Part shown: piece after piece, positions 32,435 through 42,134 of the stretch
How positions within the stretch are numbered: the stretch's first letter is position 1
Layout: each line of letters starts with the position of its first letter
From: Aquella oligotrophica
GTDB taxonomy: Bacteria > Pseudomonadota > Gammaproteobacteria > Burkholderiales > UBA11063
Assembly (NCBI RefSeq): GCF_002892535.1
Contig: NZ_CP024847.1
Coordinates: 434,001-498,000, forward strand
Reading direction: 5' to 3'
DNA length: 64,000 nucleotides
The notes under the pieces: model-generated
The model's input: the letters and a program-made list of their open reading frames with translations, nothing else
Database searches by the model: none
Told to the model about the DNA's origin: nothing
Translations under genes and position numbers: made by a program

Positions 32435-34663
32435 ATGGTTACCGTAAAAAATAGTTTTAAAGATGTACAAAGTTGGCTCGAGTTACAACATACCCGCTTT
32501 AAGGCTGATGAAGTTAGTGAATTTGAAAAAGCAATAGAATTAGCCGAAGAGTATTATCAAGGGCAGGTTTTTTACCCTACTACTGCGGATATGCTTATTC
32601 ATGCACTAAAATGTGCAAATACGGTTGCTGAGTTACATCTATATTCAGATGCTGTAACCGCAACGATTCTTTATGCATTACCAAAATTTTGTGAAAGTTG
32701 GAGAAATAAACTTACGAATTTTTCACCCGTCGTAGTTAGTCTGGTTGGTGAGATAGATAGAGTAACTCAGATTCGTAAATCTGGTGATCTTGAATTAGCT
32801 ATTGATGAGCATGAAAAGAAAGAACAGATTGAAGTTATTCGTAAAATGCTACTTGCGATGGCGACTGACATTAGGGTTATTTTAATCATGCTGGTTGGGC
32901 GTGGCGAATTAATGCTGAATCTCAAGACCTGTAAAGATCCGCAACTTCAACAAAAAATTGCTCTTGAAACAATGGAGATATTTGCACCGCTTGCAAATCG
33001 TCTTGGTGTTTGGCAAATTAAATGGCAGTTAGAGGATTTATCTTTTCGTTATATTCATCCAGAACAATATAAAAAGATCTCACAACTCCTAGACGAGAGT
33101 AGAGAAGCCAGACTACAATATATTGAAGATATCAAGGATTATCTAACTCAGCAAATGATTGAAAGTGGTATCCATGATTTTCAGGTGAGTGGGCGAGCTA
33201 AGCATATTTACTCAATCTGGAAAAAAATGCATAAAAAAGACTATGGTTTTGAAAAATTATATGATCTACGTGCATTGCGTGTTATTGTTCCAGAAATTAA
33301 AGATTGCTATACGGTACTTGGTATCGTACATACCAAATATTCTCCGGTTGCGGGGGAATTTGATGATTATATTTCTAATCCCAAACCAAATAATTACCAG
33401 AGTTTGCATACCTGCGTTGTTGGTCCAGAAGATAGGGTTATTGAAATCCAGATTAGGACATATGCGATGCATGATCATGCTGAATATGGTGTAGCAGCGC
33501 ATTGGCGTTATAAAGAAGGTGGCGAGAATAATCCTAAGTTTGAAGAAAAAATAGCTTGGATTCGCCAGCTCCTTGATTGGCGCGATGAATCTGCGATCCA
33601 GAAAGATATTACTGAAGTATTTAAAAATGAGATATTTAGTGATAGCATTTATGCAATGACTCCTAACGGAAGAGTGATAACTTTGCCAGCTGGGTCAACT
33701 CCGATTGATTTTGCATACGCAGTACACAGTTCCATTGGACATCGCTGTCGTGGCGCAAAGATTGATGGACACATTGTTACCCTTGCCACTCCACTAAGTA
33801 ATGGTCAACGCGTAGAAATAATGACGGTTAAGGCTGGGGGGCCTAGTATAAACTGGTTGCATGAAGGTTGGGTTAAAAGTAGTAAAGCAATTAGTCACAT
33901 CCGGCGCTATATTCGGAATCAGAATAATGAAGATTTTTTTGAGGCGGGCAAGGAAATTTTTGAACGCGAATTAGGTAAATTTCCTAGTGCGTCCCGACCA
34001 AAAACAGAAGAAATTGTATCCAAGCTTAATCATACCAATGAAAAAGACTTACAGGTTGCATTGGGTAAAGGCGATATTTTGCCACAAACACTGCATGATG
34101 TAATTGAGAAACTGATTGAGCCGATAAAAGCAGAACGGGTGGAGTTGACATATAGTGACTTAGAGAAACAACTTGAAGAACGTAAGGAAAAATTACCACG
34201 GGCAATTAATAAATCTTCGGGCGGTATATTGGTTGAAGGTGTAAGTGGTATTGTTTCCAGCTTTGCAAAATGCTGTAAGCCGATTCCTGGTGATGAAATT
34301 ATTGGCTTTATTAGTAAAGGTAACGGTGTTGCTGTTCATCGCAGTAATTGTGCCGAAATTCGCAGGCAATCAAAAGTTACTCCTCATAAAATTATTCATG
34401 TCGAATGGGCTGATTCAGCTAAGGATTCTTCTTATAACACTGATGTAGAGATAGTTGCTAACGACCGACATGGCTTATTACGTGATCTTACAGACGTATT
34501 TGCTATTGAGAAAATAAATATTATTGGTTTACGAACAGTTACAAGAAATAACAAGGCTATTGCTACTTTTACCATCCAGGTACCTGGTAAAGAGTTTAAT
34601 TTTACTTGGTTTATGAGTAAGTTGTTTAATGTAAATGGTGTTCTTGAAGTGGTGCGTCGTTAA
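32435..34663 (+). CDS. relA: GTP pyrophosphokinase RelA ((p)ppGpp synthetase)
   Basis: Ribosome-dependent stringent-response synthetase of 742 aa. The N-terminal hydrolase-like domain lacks the HDxxED metal site (ATILYALPKFC at that place), so it is the RelA rather than the SpoT type. The synthetase motif has the RelA acidic form EFDDYISNPKPNNYQSLHT. A TGS domain (YAMTPNGRVITLPAGSTPID), a zinc-finger region (CCKPIPGDEI...HRSNC) and an ACT domain (TDVEIVANDRHGLLRDL) follow. The start is ATG after GTGAG. Confidence 0.94.
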   Translation: MVTVKNSFKDVQSWLELQHTRFKADEVSEFEKAIELAEEYYQGQVFYPTTADMLIHALKCANTVAELHLYSDAVTATILYALPKFCESWRNKLTNFSPVVVSLVGEIDRVTQIRKSGDLELAIDEHEKKEQIEVIRKMLLAMATDIRVILIMLVGRGELMLNLKTCKDPQLQQKIALETMEIFAPLANRLGVWQIKWQLEDLSFRYIHPEQYKKISQLLDESREARLQYIEDIKDYLTQQMIESGIHDFQVSGRAKHIYSIWKKMHKKDYGFEKLYDLRALRVIVPEIKDCYTVLGIVHTKYSPVAGEFDDYISNPKPNNYQSLHTCVVGPEDRVIEIQIRTYAMHDHAEYGVAAHWRYKEGGENNPKFEEKIAWIRQLLDWRDESAIQKDITEVFKNEIFSDSIYAMTPNGRVITLPAGSTPIDFAYAVHSSIGHRCRGAKIDGHIVTLATPLSNGQRVEIMTVKAGGPSINWLHEGWVKSSKAISHIRRYIRNQNNEDFFEAGKEIFERELGKFPSASRPKTEEIVSKLNHTNEKDLQVALGKGDILPQTLHDVIEKLIEPIKAERVELTYSDLEKQLEERKEKLPRAINKSSGGILVEGVSGIVSSFAKCCKPIPGDEIIGFISKGNGVAVHRSNCAEIRRQSKVTPHKIIHVEWADSAKDSSYNTDVEIVANDRHGLLRDLTDVFAIEKINIIGLRTVTRNNKAIATFTIQVPGKEFNFTWFMSKLFNVNGVLEVVRR

Positions 34664-34901
34664 TTTAGCTCTCAGTGTATTAGGGGGGCTTAAACAAATA
34701 TTTGTTCTTCTCTTGCTAAAGCTGTTGTAAGATTTTCTGCTTATTCTGTAAAGTGTGGCACCCGTTGCTACCTAGTTCTTATTTCATGTTCTGGTAGAGC
34801 TTATAGATCAGTAATGTGGTAAATTAAACCAATTGAATAATTATGAAGCTGTTCTTGGAAATTATTTTTTTGAGATGTTTTATTTACTTAATAGTATTAG
34901 A
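34664..34901. other. Gap between relA and tRNA-Ser, no gene seen
   Basis: About 240 bp without a convincing reading frame or strong hairpin. There is a short AACAAATATTTGTT palindrome near 34693. A small RNA cannot be excluded. Confidence 0.4.
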
Positions 34902-34991
34902 TGGCGGAAGCTGTGAGATTCGAACTCACGAAGGGCTCGCACCCTTGCCGGTTTTCAAGACCGGTGCATTCAACCGCTCTGCCAAGCTTCC
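34902..34991 (-). tRNA. tRNA-Ser (TGA)
   Basis: A 90-nt class II tRNA on the minus strand. The acceptor GGAAGCT pairs with AGCTTCC, G discriminator, encoded CCA (34904-34902). The anticodon loop CTTGAAA carries TGA. A long variable arm with GCAAGGGTGCGAGCCC and a T-arm with TTCGAAT are present. Confidence 0.95.
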
Positions 34992-35170
34992 GTGTTGATG
35001 AGGTAGTTATTATATCCGCTAATTCGTATACTTGCAAATATTTTTTTATATTATAACTAATAAAAATATAACTGACTGACCCGTTTTAATCCTTGAGCAT
35101 CCGCAGAAAAATTTATTTATAATCTATGCTATAATTGTCAGTAATTTTTTAAGCCACTAAGGATTAATGC

Positions 35171-36598
35171 ATGCTCAATCAGTCTCAGCCAAAAGGGTTT
35201 TCTATCTTCTTTCTCACCGAAATGTGGGAGCGATATGGGTTTTATGTTTTACAATCTTTACTGGTTTTTTATGCCACCCAAAAGCTTAATCTTGATGACT
35301 CCGCTACATATGCTATGGTTGGGTCTTTTACAGCTTTAGCCTATATAAATAGCATATTTGGTGGGATTATTGCCGACAAATATTTTGGTTATGATAAGGC
35401 TATTTTGGTTGGCGCAGCAACACTATGCATTGGTTATCTATTATTGACTCTAGCAGTTTCAGTGAATATTTTTGTCCTTGGTCTTGCAACCGTTACGATG
35501 GGAACAGGATTATTAAAGCCTAATATTTCAAGCATGTTAAGTCTTCTTTATAAGGAAACCCCTGAAAAGAAAGAAATGGGTTATACTTTATTCTATGTTG
35601 GAATCTATTTTGGGGCAATAGGCGGTAGTTTTCTTGGTGGTTTTATCAAGACCTATCTTGGTTGGCACGCAGTTTTTGCTTCTGCCGCAATTGGTCTTGC
35701 AACTGCGTTTATAACCTTTAAAGTGGGTAAAGCGAAGTTTAACCTGTATGATATTCGTGAAATTCGACATTCGCGAATTGATAATATCAAGGCATTTATT
35801 GCAATATTCGCGTTGATAGCAATTGCATTTGTTGGTATTTATAATGATTCAATTGCTGAATGGCTATTTGTTATAATTGCTATATTAAGTGCAGCTTTTA
35901 TCTTAAGTAATATTAAAATACACACAGGAGTTGAAAGAAAAAAATTAATAGCTTTTGCTATATTGGTGTTATTTTCAATATTGTATTGGGCGGTTTATTT
36001 TCAACAGTTTTTCTCAGTTAGTCTGTGTACCGCGCGGGTAACTCACCTGACACTTCCTGAAAGCTCATTAACAGCGTTTGAATCTCTTGGGGTTATTTTA
36101 TTTGGTCCGCTGGTGAATATGTTCTGGTTATTTCTGCAAAAGCGTGATAATGATTTTTCAATTCCGGCAAAATTTAGTCTAAGTTTTTTATTTAATGGAA
36201 TTAGTTTCTTTATCTTGGTTTTAGGTCTATATTATGCGCAGAACCATGGGGTTAAACTAAATCAACTATTTATCATTATGAGCTACTTGATAATTGCATT
36301 GGGTGAATTATTTATTTCACCAATTGGTTTGGCGATGGTGAGTACTCTCGTTCCTCAGCGTTTAAATGGTGCAATGATGGGTATTTTTCTAATGTCGATT
36401 GGTTTTGGTGGTAAACTTGCGGGCTATCTGGCACAATCTGCCGTATATGATAGTGGTAATGCTACATTATCTACATTACAAGGTGTTTATCGTAGTTCAT
36501 TTGAAACTTATGCGGCTTTTAGCTTTGGGATATTTATTTTATGTATTGTTGCTATAAAGCCGATAAAAAAATTAATTGCAGGGAAAAATTGTGACTAA
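35171..36598 (+). CDS. POT-family proton-coupled oligopeptide transporter
   Basis: Inner-membrane di/tripeptide:H+ symporter of the DtpA type. It has 475 aa and about 12-14 hydrophobic helices. The POT signature ExxERxxxY is TEMWERYGFY (E17, E20, R21, Y25). FGGIIADKYFGYDKAILVGA and the helix-4 segment TMGTGLLKPNISSML (K for proton coupling) are typical. It stands alone after tRNA-Ser, and its end overlaps the xseB start by 8 bp. Confidence 0.92.
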   Translation: MLNQSQPKGFSIFFLTEMWERYGFYVLQSLLVFYATQKLNLDDSATYAMVGSFTALAYINSIFGGIIADKYFGYDKAILVGAATLCIGYLLLTLAVSVNIFVLGLATVTMGTGLLKPNISSMLSLLYKETPEKKEMGYTLFYVGIYFGAIGGSFLGGFIKTYLGWHAVFASAAIGLATAFITFKVGKAKFNLYDIREIRHSRIDNIKAFIAIFALIAIAFVGIYNDSIAEWLFVIIAILSAAFILSNIKIHTGVERKKLIAFAILVLFSILYWAVYFQQFFSVSLCTARVTHLTLPESSLTAFESLGVILFGPLVNMFWLFLQKRDNDFSIPAKFSLSFLFNGISFFILVLGLYYAQNHGVKLNQLFIIMSYLIIALGELFISPIGLAMVSTLVPQRLNGAMMGIFLMSIGFGGKLAGYLAQSAVYDSGNATLSTLQGVYRSSFETYAAFSFGIFILCIVAIKPIKKLIAGKNCD

Positions 36599-36815
36599 AA
36601 AGCAGGATTTAAATTTTGAAATGGCAATAAAACAGCTAGAGCAAACCATCGATGATATTGAAGCTGGTAATATCGATTTGGAGCAGGCATTAAATAAATA
36701 TAAAGAGGGCGTTAATCTAGTTAAATTTTGTCAAGAAAAACTACAGGATATTGAGCAGAAAATAAAGATACTTGATCAGGACTCAAACCAATTAAAAGAT
36801 TTTGCTACTCAGTAA
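36591..36815 (+). CDS. xseB: Exodeoxyribonuclease VII small subunit
   Basis: Small subunit of the ssDNA exonuclease XseAB, 74 aa. NFEMAIKQLEQTIDDIEAGN and LEQALNKYKEGVNLVKFCQE are the helical-hairpin signature. I choose GTG at 36591, with AGGGA 6 bp upstream. A TTG at 36576 would add five residues. It overlaps the peptide-transporter end by 8 bp and is followed by ispA after 8 bp, as in many proteobacteria. Confidence 0.92.
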   Translation: MTKKQDLNFEMAIKQLEQTIDDIEAGNIDLEQALNKYKEGVNLVKFCQEKLQDIEQKIKILDQDSNQLKDFATQ

Positions 36816-36823
36816 AGAGAAAA

Positions 36824-37708
36824 ATGGATAATCAGGATTTTATAAATAATAATCATATTAAATTAATTGAACAAAAATTACATCATATTCTGGCTCAGCC
36901 AGCAAAATGTGGTACTTTGTTGTCAGCTATGCAATACTCAACTTTGGATGGTGGTAAGCGAATTCGCCCTAGATTTACAATAGCCGCTGGGATCCTCAGT
37001 GATGCAAATCTTGATGCAACAATTACAATTGGCTGTGCAATAGAGTTAATACACTGTTTTTCACTGATTCATGATGATTTACCTATTATGGACAATGATG
37101 ATTTGCGTAGAGGAAGACCAACTAATCATAAAGTATTTGGTGATGCAGTTGCACTTTTGTCTGGTGATGCTCTGCATGCCTTATGTTTTGAAGTTTTAAG
37201 TTCTTCCGAGCTGCATGTAGAAGCAAAGTCGCGGCTTAATATTATTAATCTTATTGCGCATGCAATTGGTTCGCAGGGGATGGTCGGTGGTCAAACAATT
37301 GATTGGTTAAGTACGGGCAAAAGGCTAACTCTTGAGCAGTTACAGGAAATGCATCTGTTAAAAACAGGGGCGCTTTTAAGAGCTGCGATTCTTGCAGGTT
37401 TCTTGGCGGGACAAAATACAAGTGAGCTACAGTTAAAAGAGCTTGATATAATTGCAAAAAAAATAGGACTCTTGTTTCAGATAGTTGATGATATTATTGA
37501 TACTACTGAAGATACTGAAACTTTAGGAAAAACGGCAAATAAAGACCAGGTAAATAACAAGGCTACATATGTTAATATTCTAGGCTTGACGCAAACACAA
37601 CATATTGCTAAACAGTTGCATAGTGAAATTAAAGGTTTGATTAAAGCTCATAAACACAGCGAGCAATTGCAATACCTAGCGGATTGTGTTTATTATCGCA
37701 ATTCATAA
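36824..37708 (+). CDS. ispA: Farnesyl/geranyl diphosphate synthase
   Basis: Head-to-tail prenyltransferase that condenses IPP with DMAPP/GPP. It has 294 aa. LDGGKRIRP binds IPP. The first aspartate-rich motif is HDDLPIMDNDDLRRG. GGQTIDW, LLKTGALLRAAI and the second aspartate motif FQIVDDIID..ED follow, then GKTANKDQVNNKATYV. It is in the conserved xseB-ispA-dxs order. Confidence 0.95.
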   Translation: MDNQDFINNNHIKLIEQKLHHILAQPAKCGTLLSAMQYSTLDGGKRIRPRFTIAAGILSDANLDATITIGCAIELIHCFSLIHDDLPIMDNDDLRRGRPTNHKVFGDAVALLSGDALHALCFEVLSSSELHVEAKSRLNIINLIAHAIGSQGMVGGQTIDWLSTGKRLTLEQLQEMHLLKTGALLRAAILAGFLAGQNTSELQLKELDIIAKKIGLLFQIVDDIIDTTEDTETLGKTANKDQVNNKATYVNILGLTQTQHIAKQLHSEIKGLIKAHKHSEQLQYLADCVYYRNS

Positions 37709-37795
37709 TAATCATTGGATTGTTTATTGTCCAAAAAGTGGACTGATTTATATTGCATTACTAAAATAAAATTTTGTCTTAGAATTTATTAAATA

Positions 37796-39649
37796 ATGAC
37801 CTACACAAATATACTAGAAAATATCAATTATCCTCACGATTTAAAAAATCTTAATCGTACCGAATTAAAACAATTGGCAGATGAGTTACGCGAATATATC
37901 TTGCATAATGTGAGTAAAACTGGGGGACACCTTGCTTCCAATCTTGGGAGTGTTGAATTAACGGTTGCGCTTCATTACGTATATGATACGCCAAATGACA
38001 AGCTTGTTTGGGATGTTGGGCATCAATCCTATCCCCATAAAATTTTGACTGGTAGGCGTAATAAAATGGATACCTTGCGTCAGACTAATGGTTTGGCAGG
38101 ATTTCCCAAGCGTGATGAAAGTGAGTATGATACTTTTGGTGTTGGACACTCATCAACTTCAATATCCGCCGCTTTAGGCATGGTAGTAGGTAATCGTCAG
38201 CGTGGTAAGCAGGATAAAGTGGTTGCCATAATTGGTGATGGTTCAATGACTGCTGGTTTGGCGTTTGAAGGCTTAAATAATGCAGGTTGGTTAAATACCG
38301 ATATGCTGGTAATCTTAAACGATAATGAAATGTCCATCTCTGAAAATGTTGGAGCGGTGAGCACATACTTATCAAAGATTCTTGCCGGGCGTTTCTATAA
38401 CAAAGTTAAAGATACCGCTAATAAAGCATTAAGTGTAGTGCCAAGTATGCAGAAACTGGCACATAAGGTTGAAGAACATATGAAAGGCATGATAATGCCA
38501 AGTACCATGTTTGAGGAATTGGGCTTTAATTATATTGGTCCTATTGACGGTCATGATCTGGATCAACTTATTGATACATTGAATGAATTAAAAAATCTCA
38601 CTGGTCCTCAGTTCTTACATATTGTGACAAAAAAAGGGCAGGGATATAAACTAGCCGAGAATGATCCCATAGGTTATCATGGAGTAAGTACTTTCAATCC
38701 TAATGAAGGAATGCAGGCAAAAGCGAGTGCCATGACCTATACGCAAGTTTTTGGTAAGTTTTTATGTGATATTGCCAAAATGGATAATGAATTTCTAGCA
38801 ATCACTCCGGCAATGCGCGAAGGTTCTGGTATGGTTGAATTTGCCAAAGAGTATCCAGAGAAATTCTTTGATGTTGGTATAGCAGAACAGCATGCTATTA
38901 CTTTCGCTGCTGGGGTTGCTACCCAGGGTATAAAACCAATTGTAGCAATATATTCAACTTTCTTGCAGCGTGGATATGATCAGCTAATTCATGATGTTGC
39001 ACTTCAAAACTTATCGGTGTTATTTGCTATTGACCGTGCGGGGATTGTTGGTGCTGATGGTCCAACTCATAATGGTGCTTTTGATATTAGCTTTTTGCGT
39101 TGTATTCCTAATATGATAATTATGACACCAAGTGATGAAAATGAATGTTATCAAATGCTTTACACTGGATTTAGATTAAATGCTCCTGTTGCAGTTCGCT
39201 ATCCACGAGGGTCGGGTATAGGTAAAGAACTTGAGACATTTAATAGCCAATTGATGGATGTTGGTAAAGGTCGGGTATTACGTAGCGGTAAAAAAATTGC
39301 TTTTCTTGCTTTTGGTTCAATGGTCTATCCTGCTCTTGAAGCTGCAAATGAGATTGATGCAACAGTATGTGATATGCGTTTTGTCAAACCATTGGATCGG
39401 AACTTAATTAGTGAAATGGTTGCTGGGCACGACTATATCGTAACTGTAGAAGAAAATGCAATTATGGCGGGTGCTGGTAGTGCTTGTGTTGAGGCAATGT
39501 TAGAAATGGGAATATATAAAAAGCAGGTGATTACAATTGGCATACCAGATCAATTTATTGAGCATGGTGATCCTAAAGCAATGCTGGGAAGTATTGGCTT
39601 GAATAAAAATGGCATTTTGGACAGATTAAAGCAATTGCAAATTCTGTGA
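37796..39649 (+). CDS. dxs: 1-deoxy-D-xylulose-5-phosphate synthase
   Basis: TPP-dependent first enzyme of the MEP isoprenoid pathway, joining pyruvate and glyceraldehyde-3-phosphate. It has 617 aa. [61 protein letters not shown] (TPP/Mg), [15 protein letters not shown] and [18 protein letters not shown] are all family motifs. The 87-bp gap upstream of it holds no feature I recognise. Confidence 0.97.
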   Translation: MTYTNILENINYPHDLKNLNRTELKQLADELREYILHNVSKTGGHLASNLGSVELTVALHYVYDTPNDKLVWDVGHQSYPHKILTGRRNKMDTLRQTNGLAGFPKRDESEYDTFGVGHSSTSISAALGMVVGNRQRGKQDKVVAIIGDGSMTAGLAFEGLNNAGWLNTDMLVILNDNEMSISENVGAVSTYLSKILAGRFYNKVKDTANKALSVVPSMQKLAHKVEEHMKGMIMPSTMFEELGFNYIGPIDGHDLDQLIDTLNELKNLTGPQFLHIVTKKGQGYKLAENDPIGYHGVSTFNPNEGMQAKASAMTYTQVFGKFLCDIAKMDNEFLAITPAMREGSGMVEFAKEYPEKFFDVGIAEQHAITFAAGVATQGIKPIVAIYSTFLQRGYDQLIHDVALQNLSVLFAIDRAGIVGADGPTHNGAFDISFLRCIPNMIIMTPSDENECYQMLYTGFRLNAPVAVRYPRGSGIGKELETFNSQLMDVGKGRVLRSGKKIAFLAFGSMVYPALEAANEIDATVCDMRFVKPLDRNLISEMVAGHDYIVTVEENAIMAGAGSACVEAMLEMGIYKKQVITIGIPDQFIEHGDPKAMLGSIGLNKNGILDRLKQLQIL

Positions 39650-39743
39650 TTTATCCAATTTCCTGAAAATTATTTTATTTTGATTTTTATGTGGCTGTTA
39701 ACTTTGTATGCCACAAGTAAATCTTTATCCTGATTGAGTAACA

Positions 39744-40400
39744 ATGAAATTAGTTTTATTTGATATGGATCATACCTTGGTTCCTTGCGATACGGGCACG
39801 GTCTGGAATGGCTTTCTGGCTAGACGTGGTTTAATAACTGAAGCCCAACACGAACAACGCCAAAAATTTCTTTTTGATTATCAGGCAGGGATTCTTGATA
39901 TGGAGGCCTCCTACCGCTATGAGCTGGGTATTTTGCAGCTTTTCCCAAAAGAAGAACGTGAAGAATTACTACAGGAGTTTTTCGATCTGGTAATAAAACC
40001 AGCAATTAGCCCAAAAGCAATAGCTCAATATGAAAAACATCGTAAAGCCGGGGATTTTATTATCTTGATTACTGCCACGGTCGAAGATATTGCAAAGCCT
40101 GTAGCAGAATTTTTCGGGGTAGATTATTTAATTGCTACTAGAGGAAAGATAAATGAGGCTGGTGAATATACTGGCGAAGTAGAAATCGAGCCGTGTATGG
40201 GGCGGGGTAAGCTAGTTCATCTAGAAGACTGGCTCCAAAAGACTGGTAATAATCCGGAGCACTATACATTTTATTCAGATTCACATAATGATATGCCGTT
40301 ACTTGAACAGGTTGATGTGCCAATTGCTGTTGATCCTGATGATATTCTGCGTGAAATCGCTCTTGCCAATGACTGGCAAATTATGTCTTTTGTAAATTGA
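39744..40400 (+). CDS. HAD-IB phosphatase (SerB-like)
   Basis: HAD-superfamily hydrolase of 218 aa. Motif I FDMDHTLVPCDTG (DxDxT), motif II in IILITATVED, motif III/IV in YSDSHNDMPLLEQVD. A helical cap of the subclass IB type separates I and II. This matches a widespread betaproteobacterial HAD family annotated as phosphoserine-phosphatase-like. The real substrate is unknown. The glycosyltransferase gene follows after 2 bp, so an operon is likely. Confidence 0.82.
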   Translation: MKLVLFDMDHTLVPCDTGTVWNGFLARRGLITEAQHEQRQKFLFDYQAGILDMEASYRYELGILQLFPKEEREELLQEFFDLVIKPAISPKAIAQYEKHRKAGDFIILITATVEDIAKPVAEFFGVDYLIATRGKINEAGEYTGEVEIEPCMGRGKLVHLEDWLQKTGNNPEHYTFYSDSHNDMPLLEQVDVPIAVDPDDILREIALANDWQIMSFVN

Positions 40401-40402
40401 TT

Positions 40403-42049
40403 ATGCAGCAAGCTAGCAATTATCAGGAGTCTTTGTTAAAACTGATTGTTGTTTGCCTGTTAATCAGTGGTTGTGGTTTATTTTCTCCTGTCTTAAACAG
40501 TAATGATGCTTATTTTTATGCGGTAATCAGTAAAACTATTGCGAATAGTAATAACTGGATCGATTTATACTCCGGTGGACAGGATTGGCTCGATAAGCCT
40601 CACTTCCCATTCTGGATGGCAGCATTATCGTTTAAGATGTTTGGGATTAATTCATTTGCCTATGTATTACCGGGATATTTATTTCATATTCTTGGTGCTT
40701 ATTATACTTATCGGCTAGCAAAACATCTTTATAATCACGAAGTTGGCTTATTGGCTACATTGATTTATGTAACTAGTTTGCATCTTATGCTATCGGCAAT
40801 GGATGTAAGAGCAGAAGCCTATCTTCTTGGTGAAATAATGCCAGCTTGTTACTATTGGCTCATTTATGATAAAGAATCTTCTCTTAAATCATTATTACTG
40901 GCAAGTTTCTTCACCGCACTAGCTTTGATGACTAAAGGTATCTTTGTTGTAATTACTATCTTTAGTGGTTTAGTTGCAGCATGGATCTATAGCGGTCAGT
41001 TTAAAAAGATAATAGCTCCTAAGTGGTTACTTGGCTATGGGCTAAGTCTGGTATTTATCTTACCTGAATTAATCTGTCTTTATCTCCAGTTTGATGCTCA
41101 TCCAGAAAAAGTGATCTTTGGACAAACCCATGTTTCCGGGATATTATGGTATTTCTGGGGTAGTCAGTTTGGTAGATTCTTTAATAGTGGACCAATAGTT
41201 AATAAACATGGTGATATATTCTTCTTTGTTCATACTTATTTATGGGCATTTTTACCGTGGAGCATGGTATTTATCATCGCTACTTATCAGTTAATAAAGA
41301 ACTTTAAAAAAGAAACTAATAAAATACTTAAAGCTAAGCAAGTTTATCTATTAGCCGCATTCTGGCTCACATTCATCATGTTTAGTGCTACCAAATTCCA
41401 GCTTGATCACTATACCAATATCATCATGCCATTTGCCGCGATACTTTGTGCTGATTATTTATATCGCCAAAGTGGTAAAAAGCTTGCACAATTCCAACTA
41501 GTAATTAGTATTTTATTGATAATCCTTACGATTGGTCTGACGCTATACTTATTCAAACTAGACATAGCGAGTATTAGTATCATTCTACCATTAGGGTTAC
41601 TAATCTACATCATCCAAACCAAGAATAAGATCAGCTATCTATCTCAGATAACTATTTATCCGGCATTAGCGATCTCATTTGCTTTTGTGTTTATCATGCT
41701 TGTGAATGGACGAATTTATCAGAAGTATGATATTGGCTACAACGTCGCTCATTTTACGCGTAATCATTCTCTAGCACCAATAACTATAGTCGGGGTAAGT
41801 GGAATAATCAATAATCTGCAATTTCATGCTAACTCGAATGTCCTTTACACCGAGAGTGTTCCTGATTTGGAAAAATTCGATCGCGAGTTTATAATTATCA
41901 AAAAAGATAGTGATATTACACTTCCGTATAATTCTCAGGTCATTGGTGAATATGATGGATTACCGATGGAGAAATTTATTCCATCATTATTTAATCCAAA
42001 AGCGTACAGCCGTAATTTGCAGCAGGTTAAACTAGTGTTTATCCCTTGA
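40403..42049 (+). CDS. ArnT/PMT-like membrane glycosyltransferase
   Basis: Integral membrane GT-C glycosyltransferase (GT83-like), 548 aa from the ATG two bases after the HAD stop. The first periplasmic loop has SNDAYFYAVISKTI and GGQDWLDKPHFPFWMAAL, which carry the acidic residues and the DKP signature of ArnT-type enzymes. About 12 hydrophobic helices follow and a soluble C-terminal tail. Such enzymes move a sugar from a polyprenyl phosphate to lipid A or a glycan. The acceptor is not predictable here. Confidence 0.82.
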   Translation: MQQASNYQESLLKLIVVCLLISGCGLFSPVLNSNDAYFYAVISKTIANSNNWIDLYSGGQDWLDKPHFPFWMAALSFKMFGINSFAYVLPGYLFHILGAYYTYRLAKHLYNHEVGLLATLIYVTSLHLMLSAMDVRAEAYLLGEIMPACYYWLIYDKESSLKSLLLASFFTALALMTKGIFVVITIFSGLVAAWIYSGQFKKIIAPKWLLGYGLSLVFILPELICLYLQFDAHPEKVIFGQTHVSGILWYFWGSQFGRFFNSGPIVNKHGDIFFFVHTYLWAFLPWSMVFIIATYQLIKNFKKETNKILKAKQVYLLAAFWLTFIMFSATKFQLDHYTNIIMPFAAILCADYLYRQSGKKLAQFQLVISILLIILTIGLTLYLFKLDIASISIILPLGLLIYIIQTKNKISYLSQITIYPALAISFAFVFIMLVNGRIYQKYDIGYNVAHFTRNHSLAPITIVGVSGIINNLQFHANSNVLYTESVPDLEKFDREFIIIKKDSDITLPYNSQVIGEYDGLPMEKFIPSLFNPKAYSRNLQQVKLVFIP

Positions 42050-42134
42050 TGTGATAAGATTTTTGTGTTTTGGTTGTTGTGTTAATTATTAATTCAGCCT
42101 TTCATTAGCTGATTTGATGTTTTGGGGAATTTCT

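Noticed and set aside
32435-34663. SpoT/bifunctional Rel instead of RelA
   Set aside because: The hydrolase domain lacks the HD metal site and the synthetase carries the acidic EFDD form of RelA.
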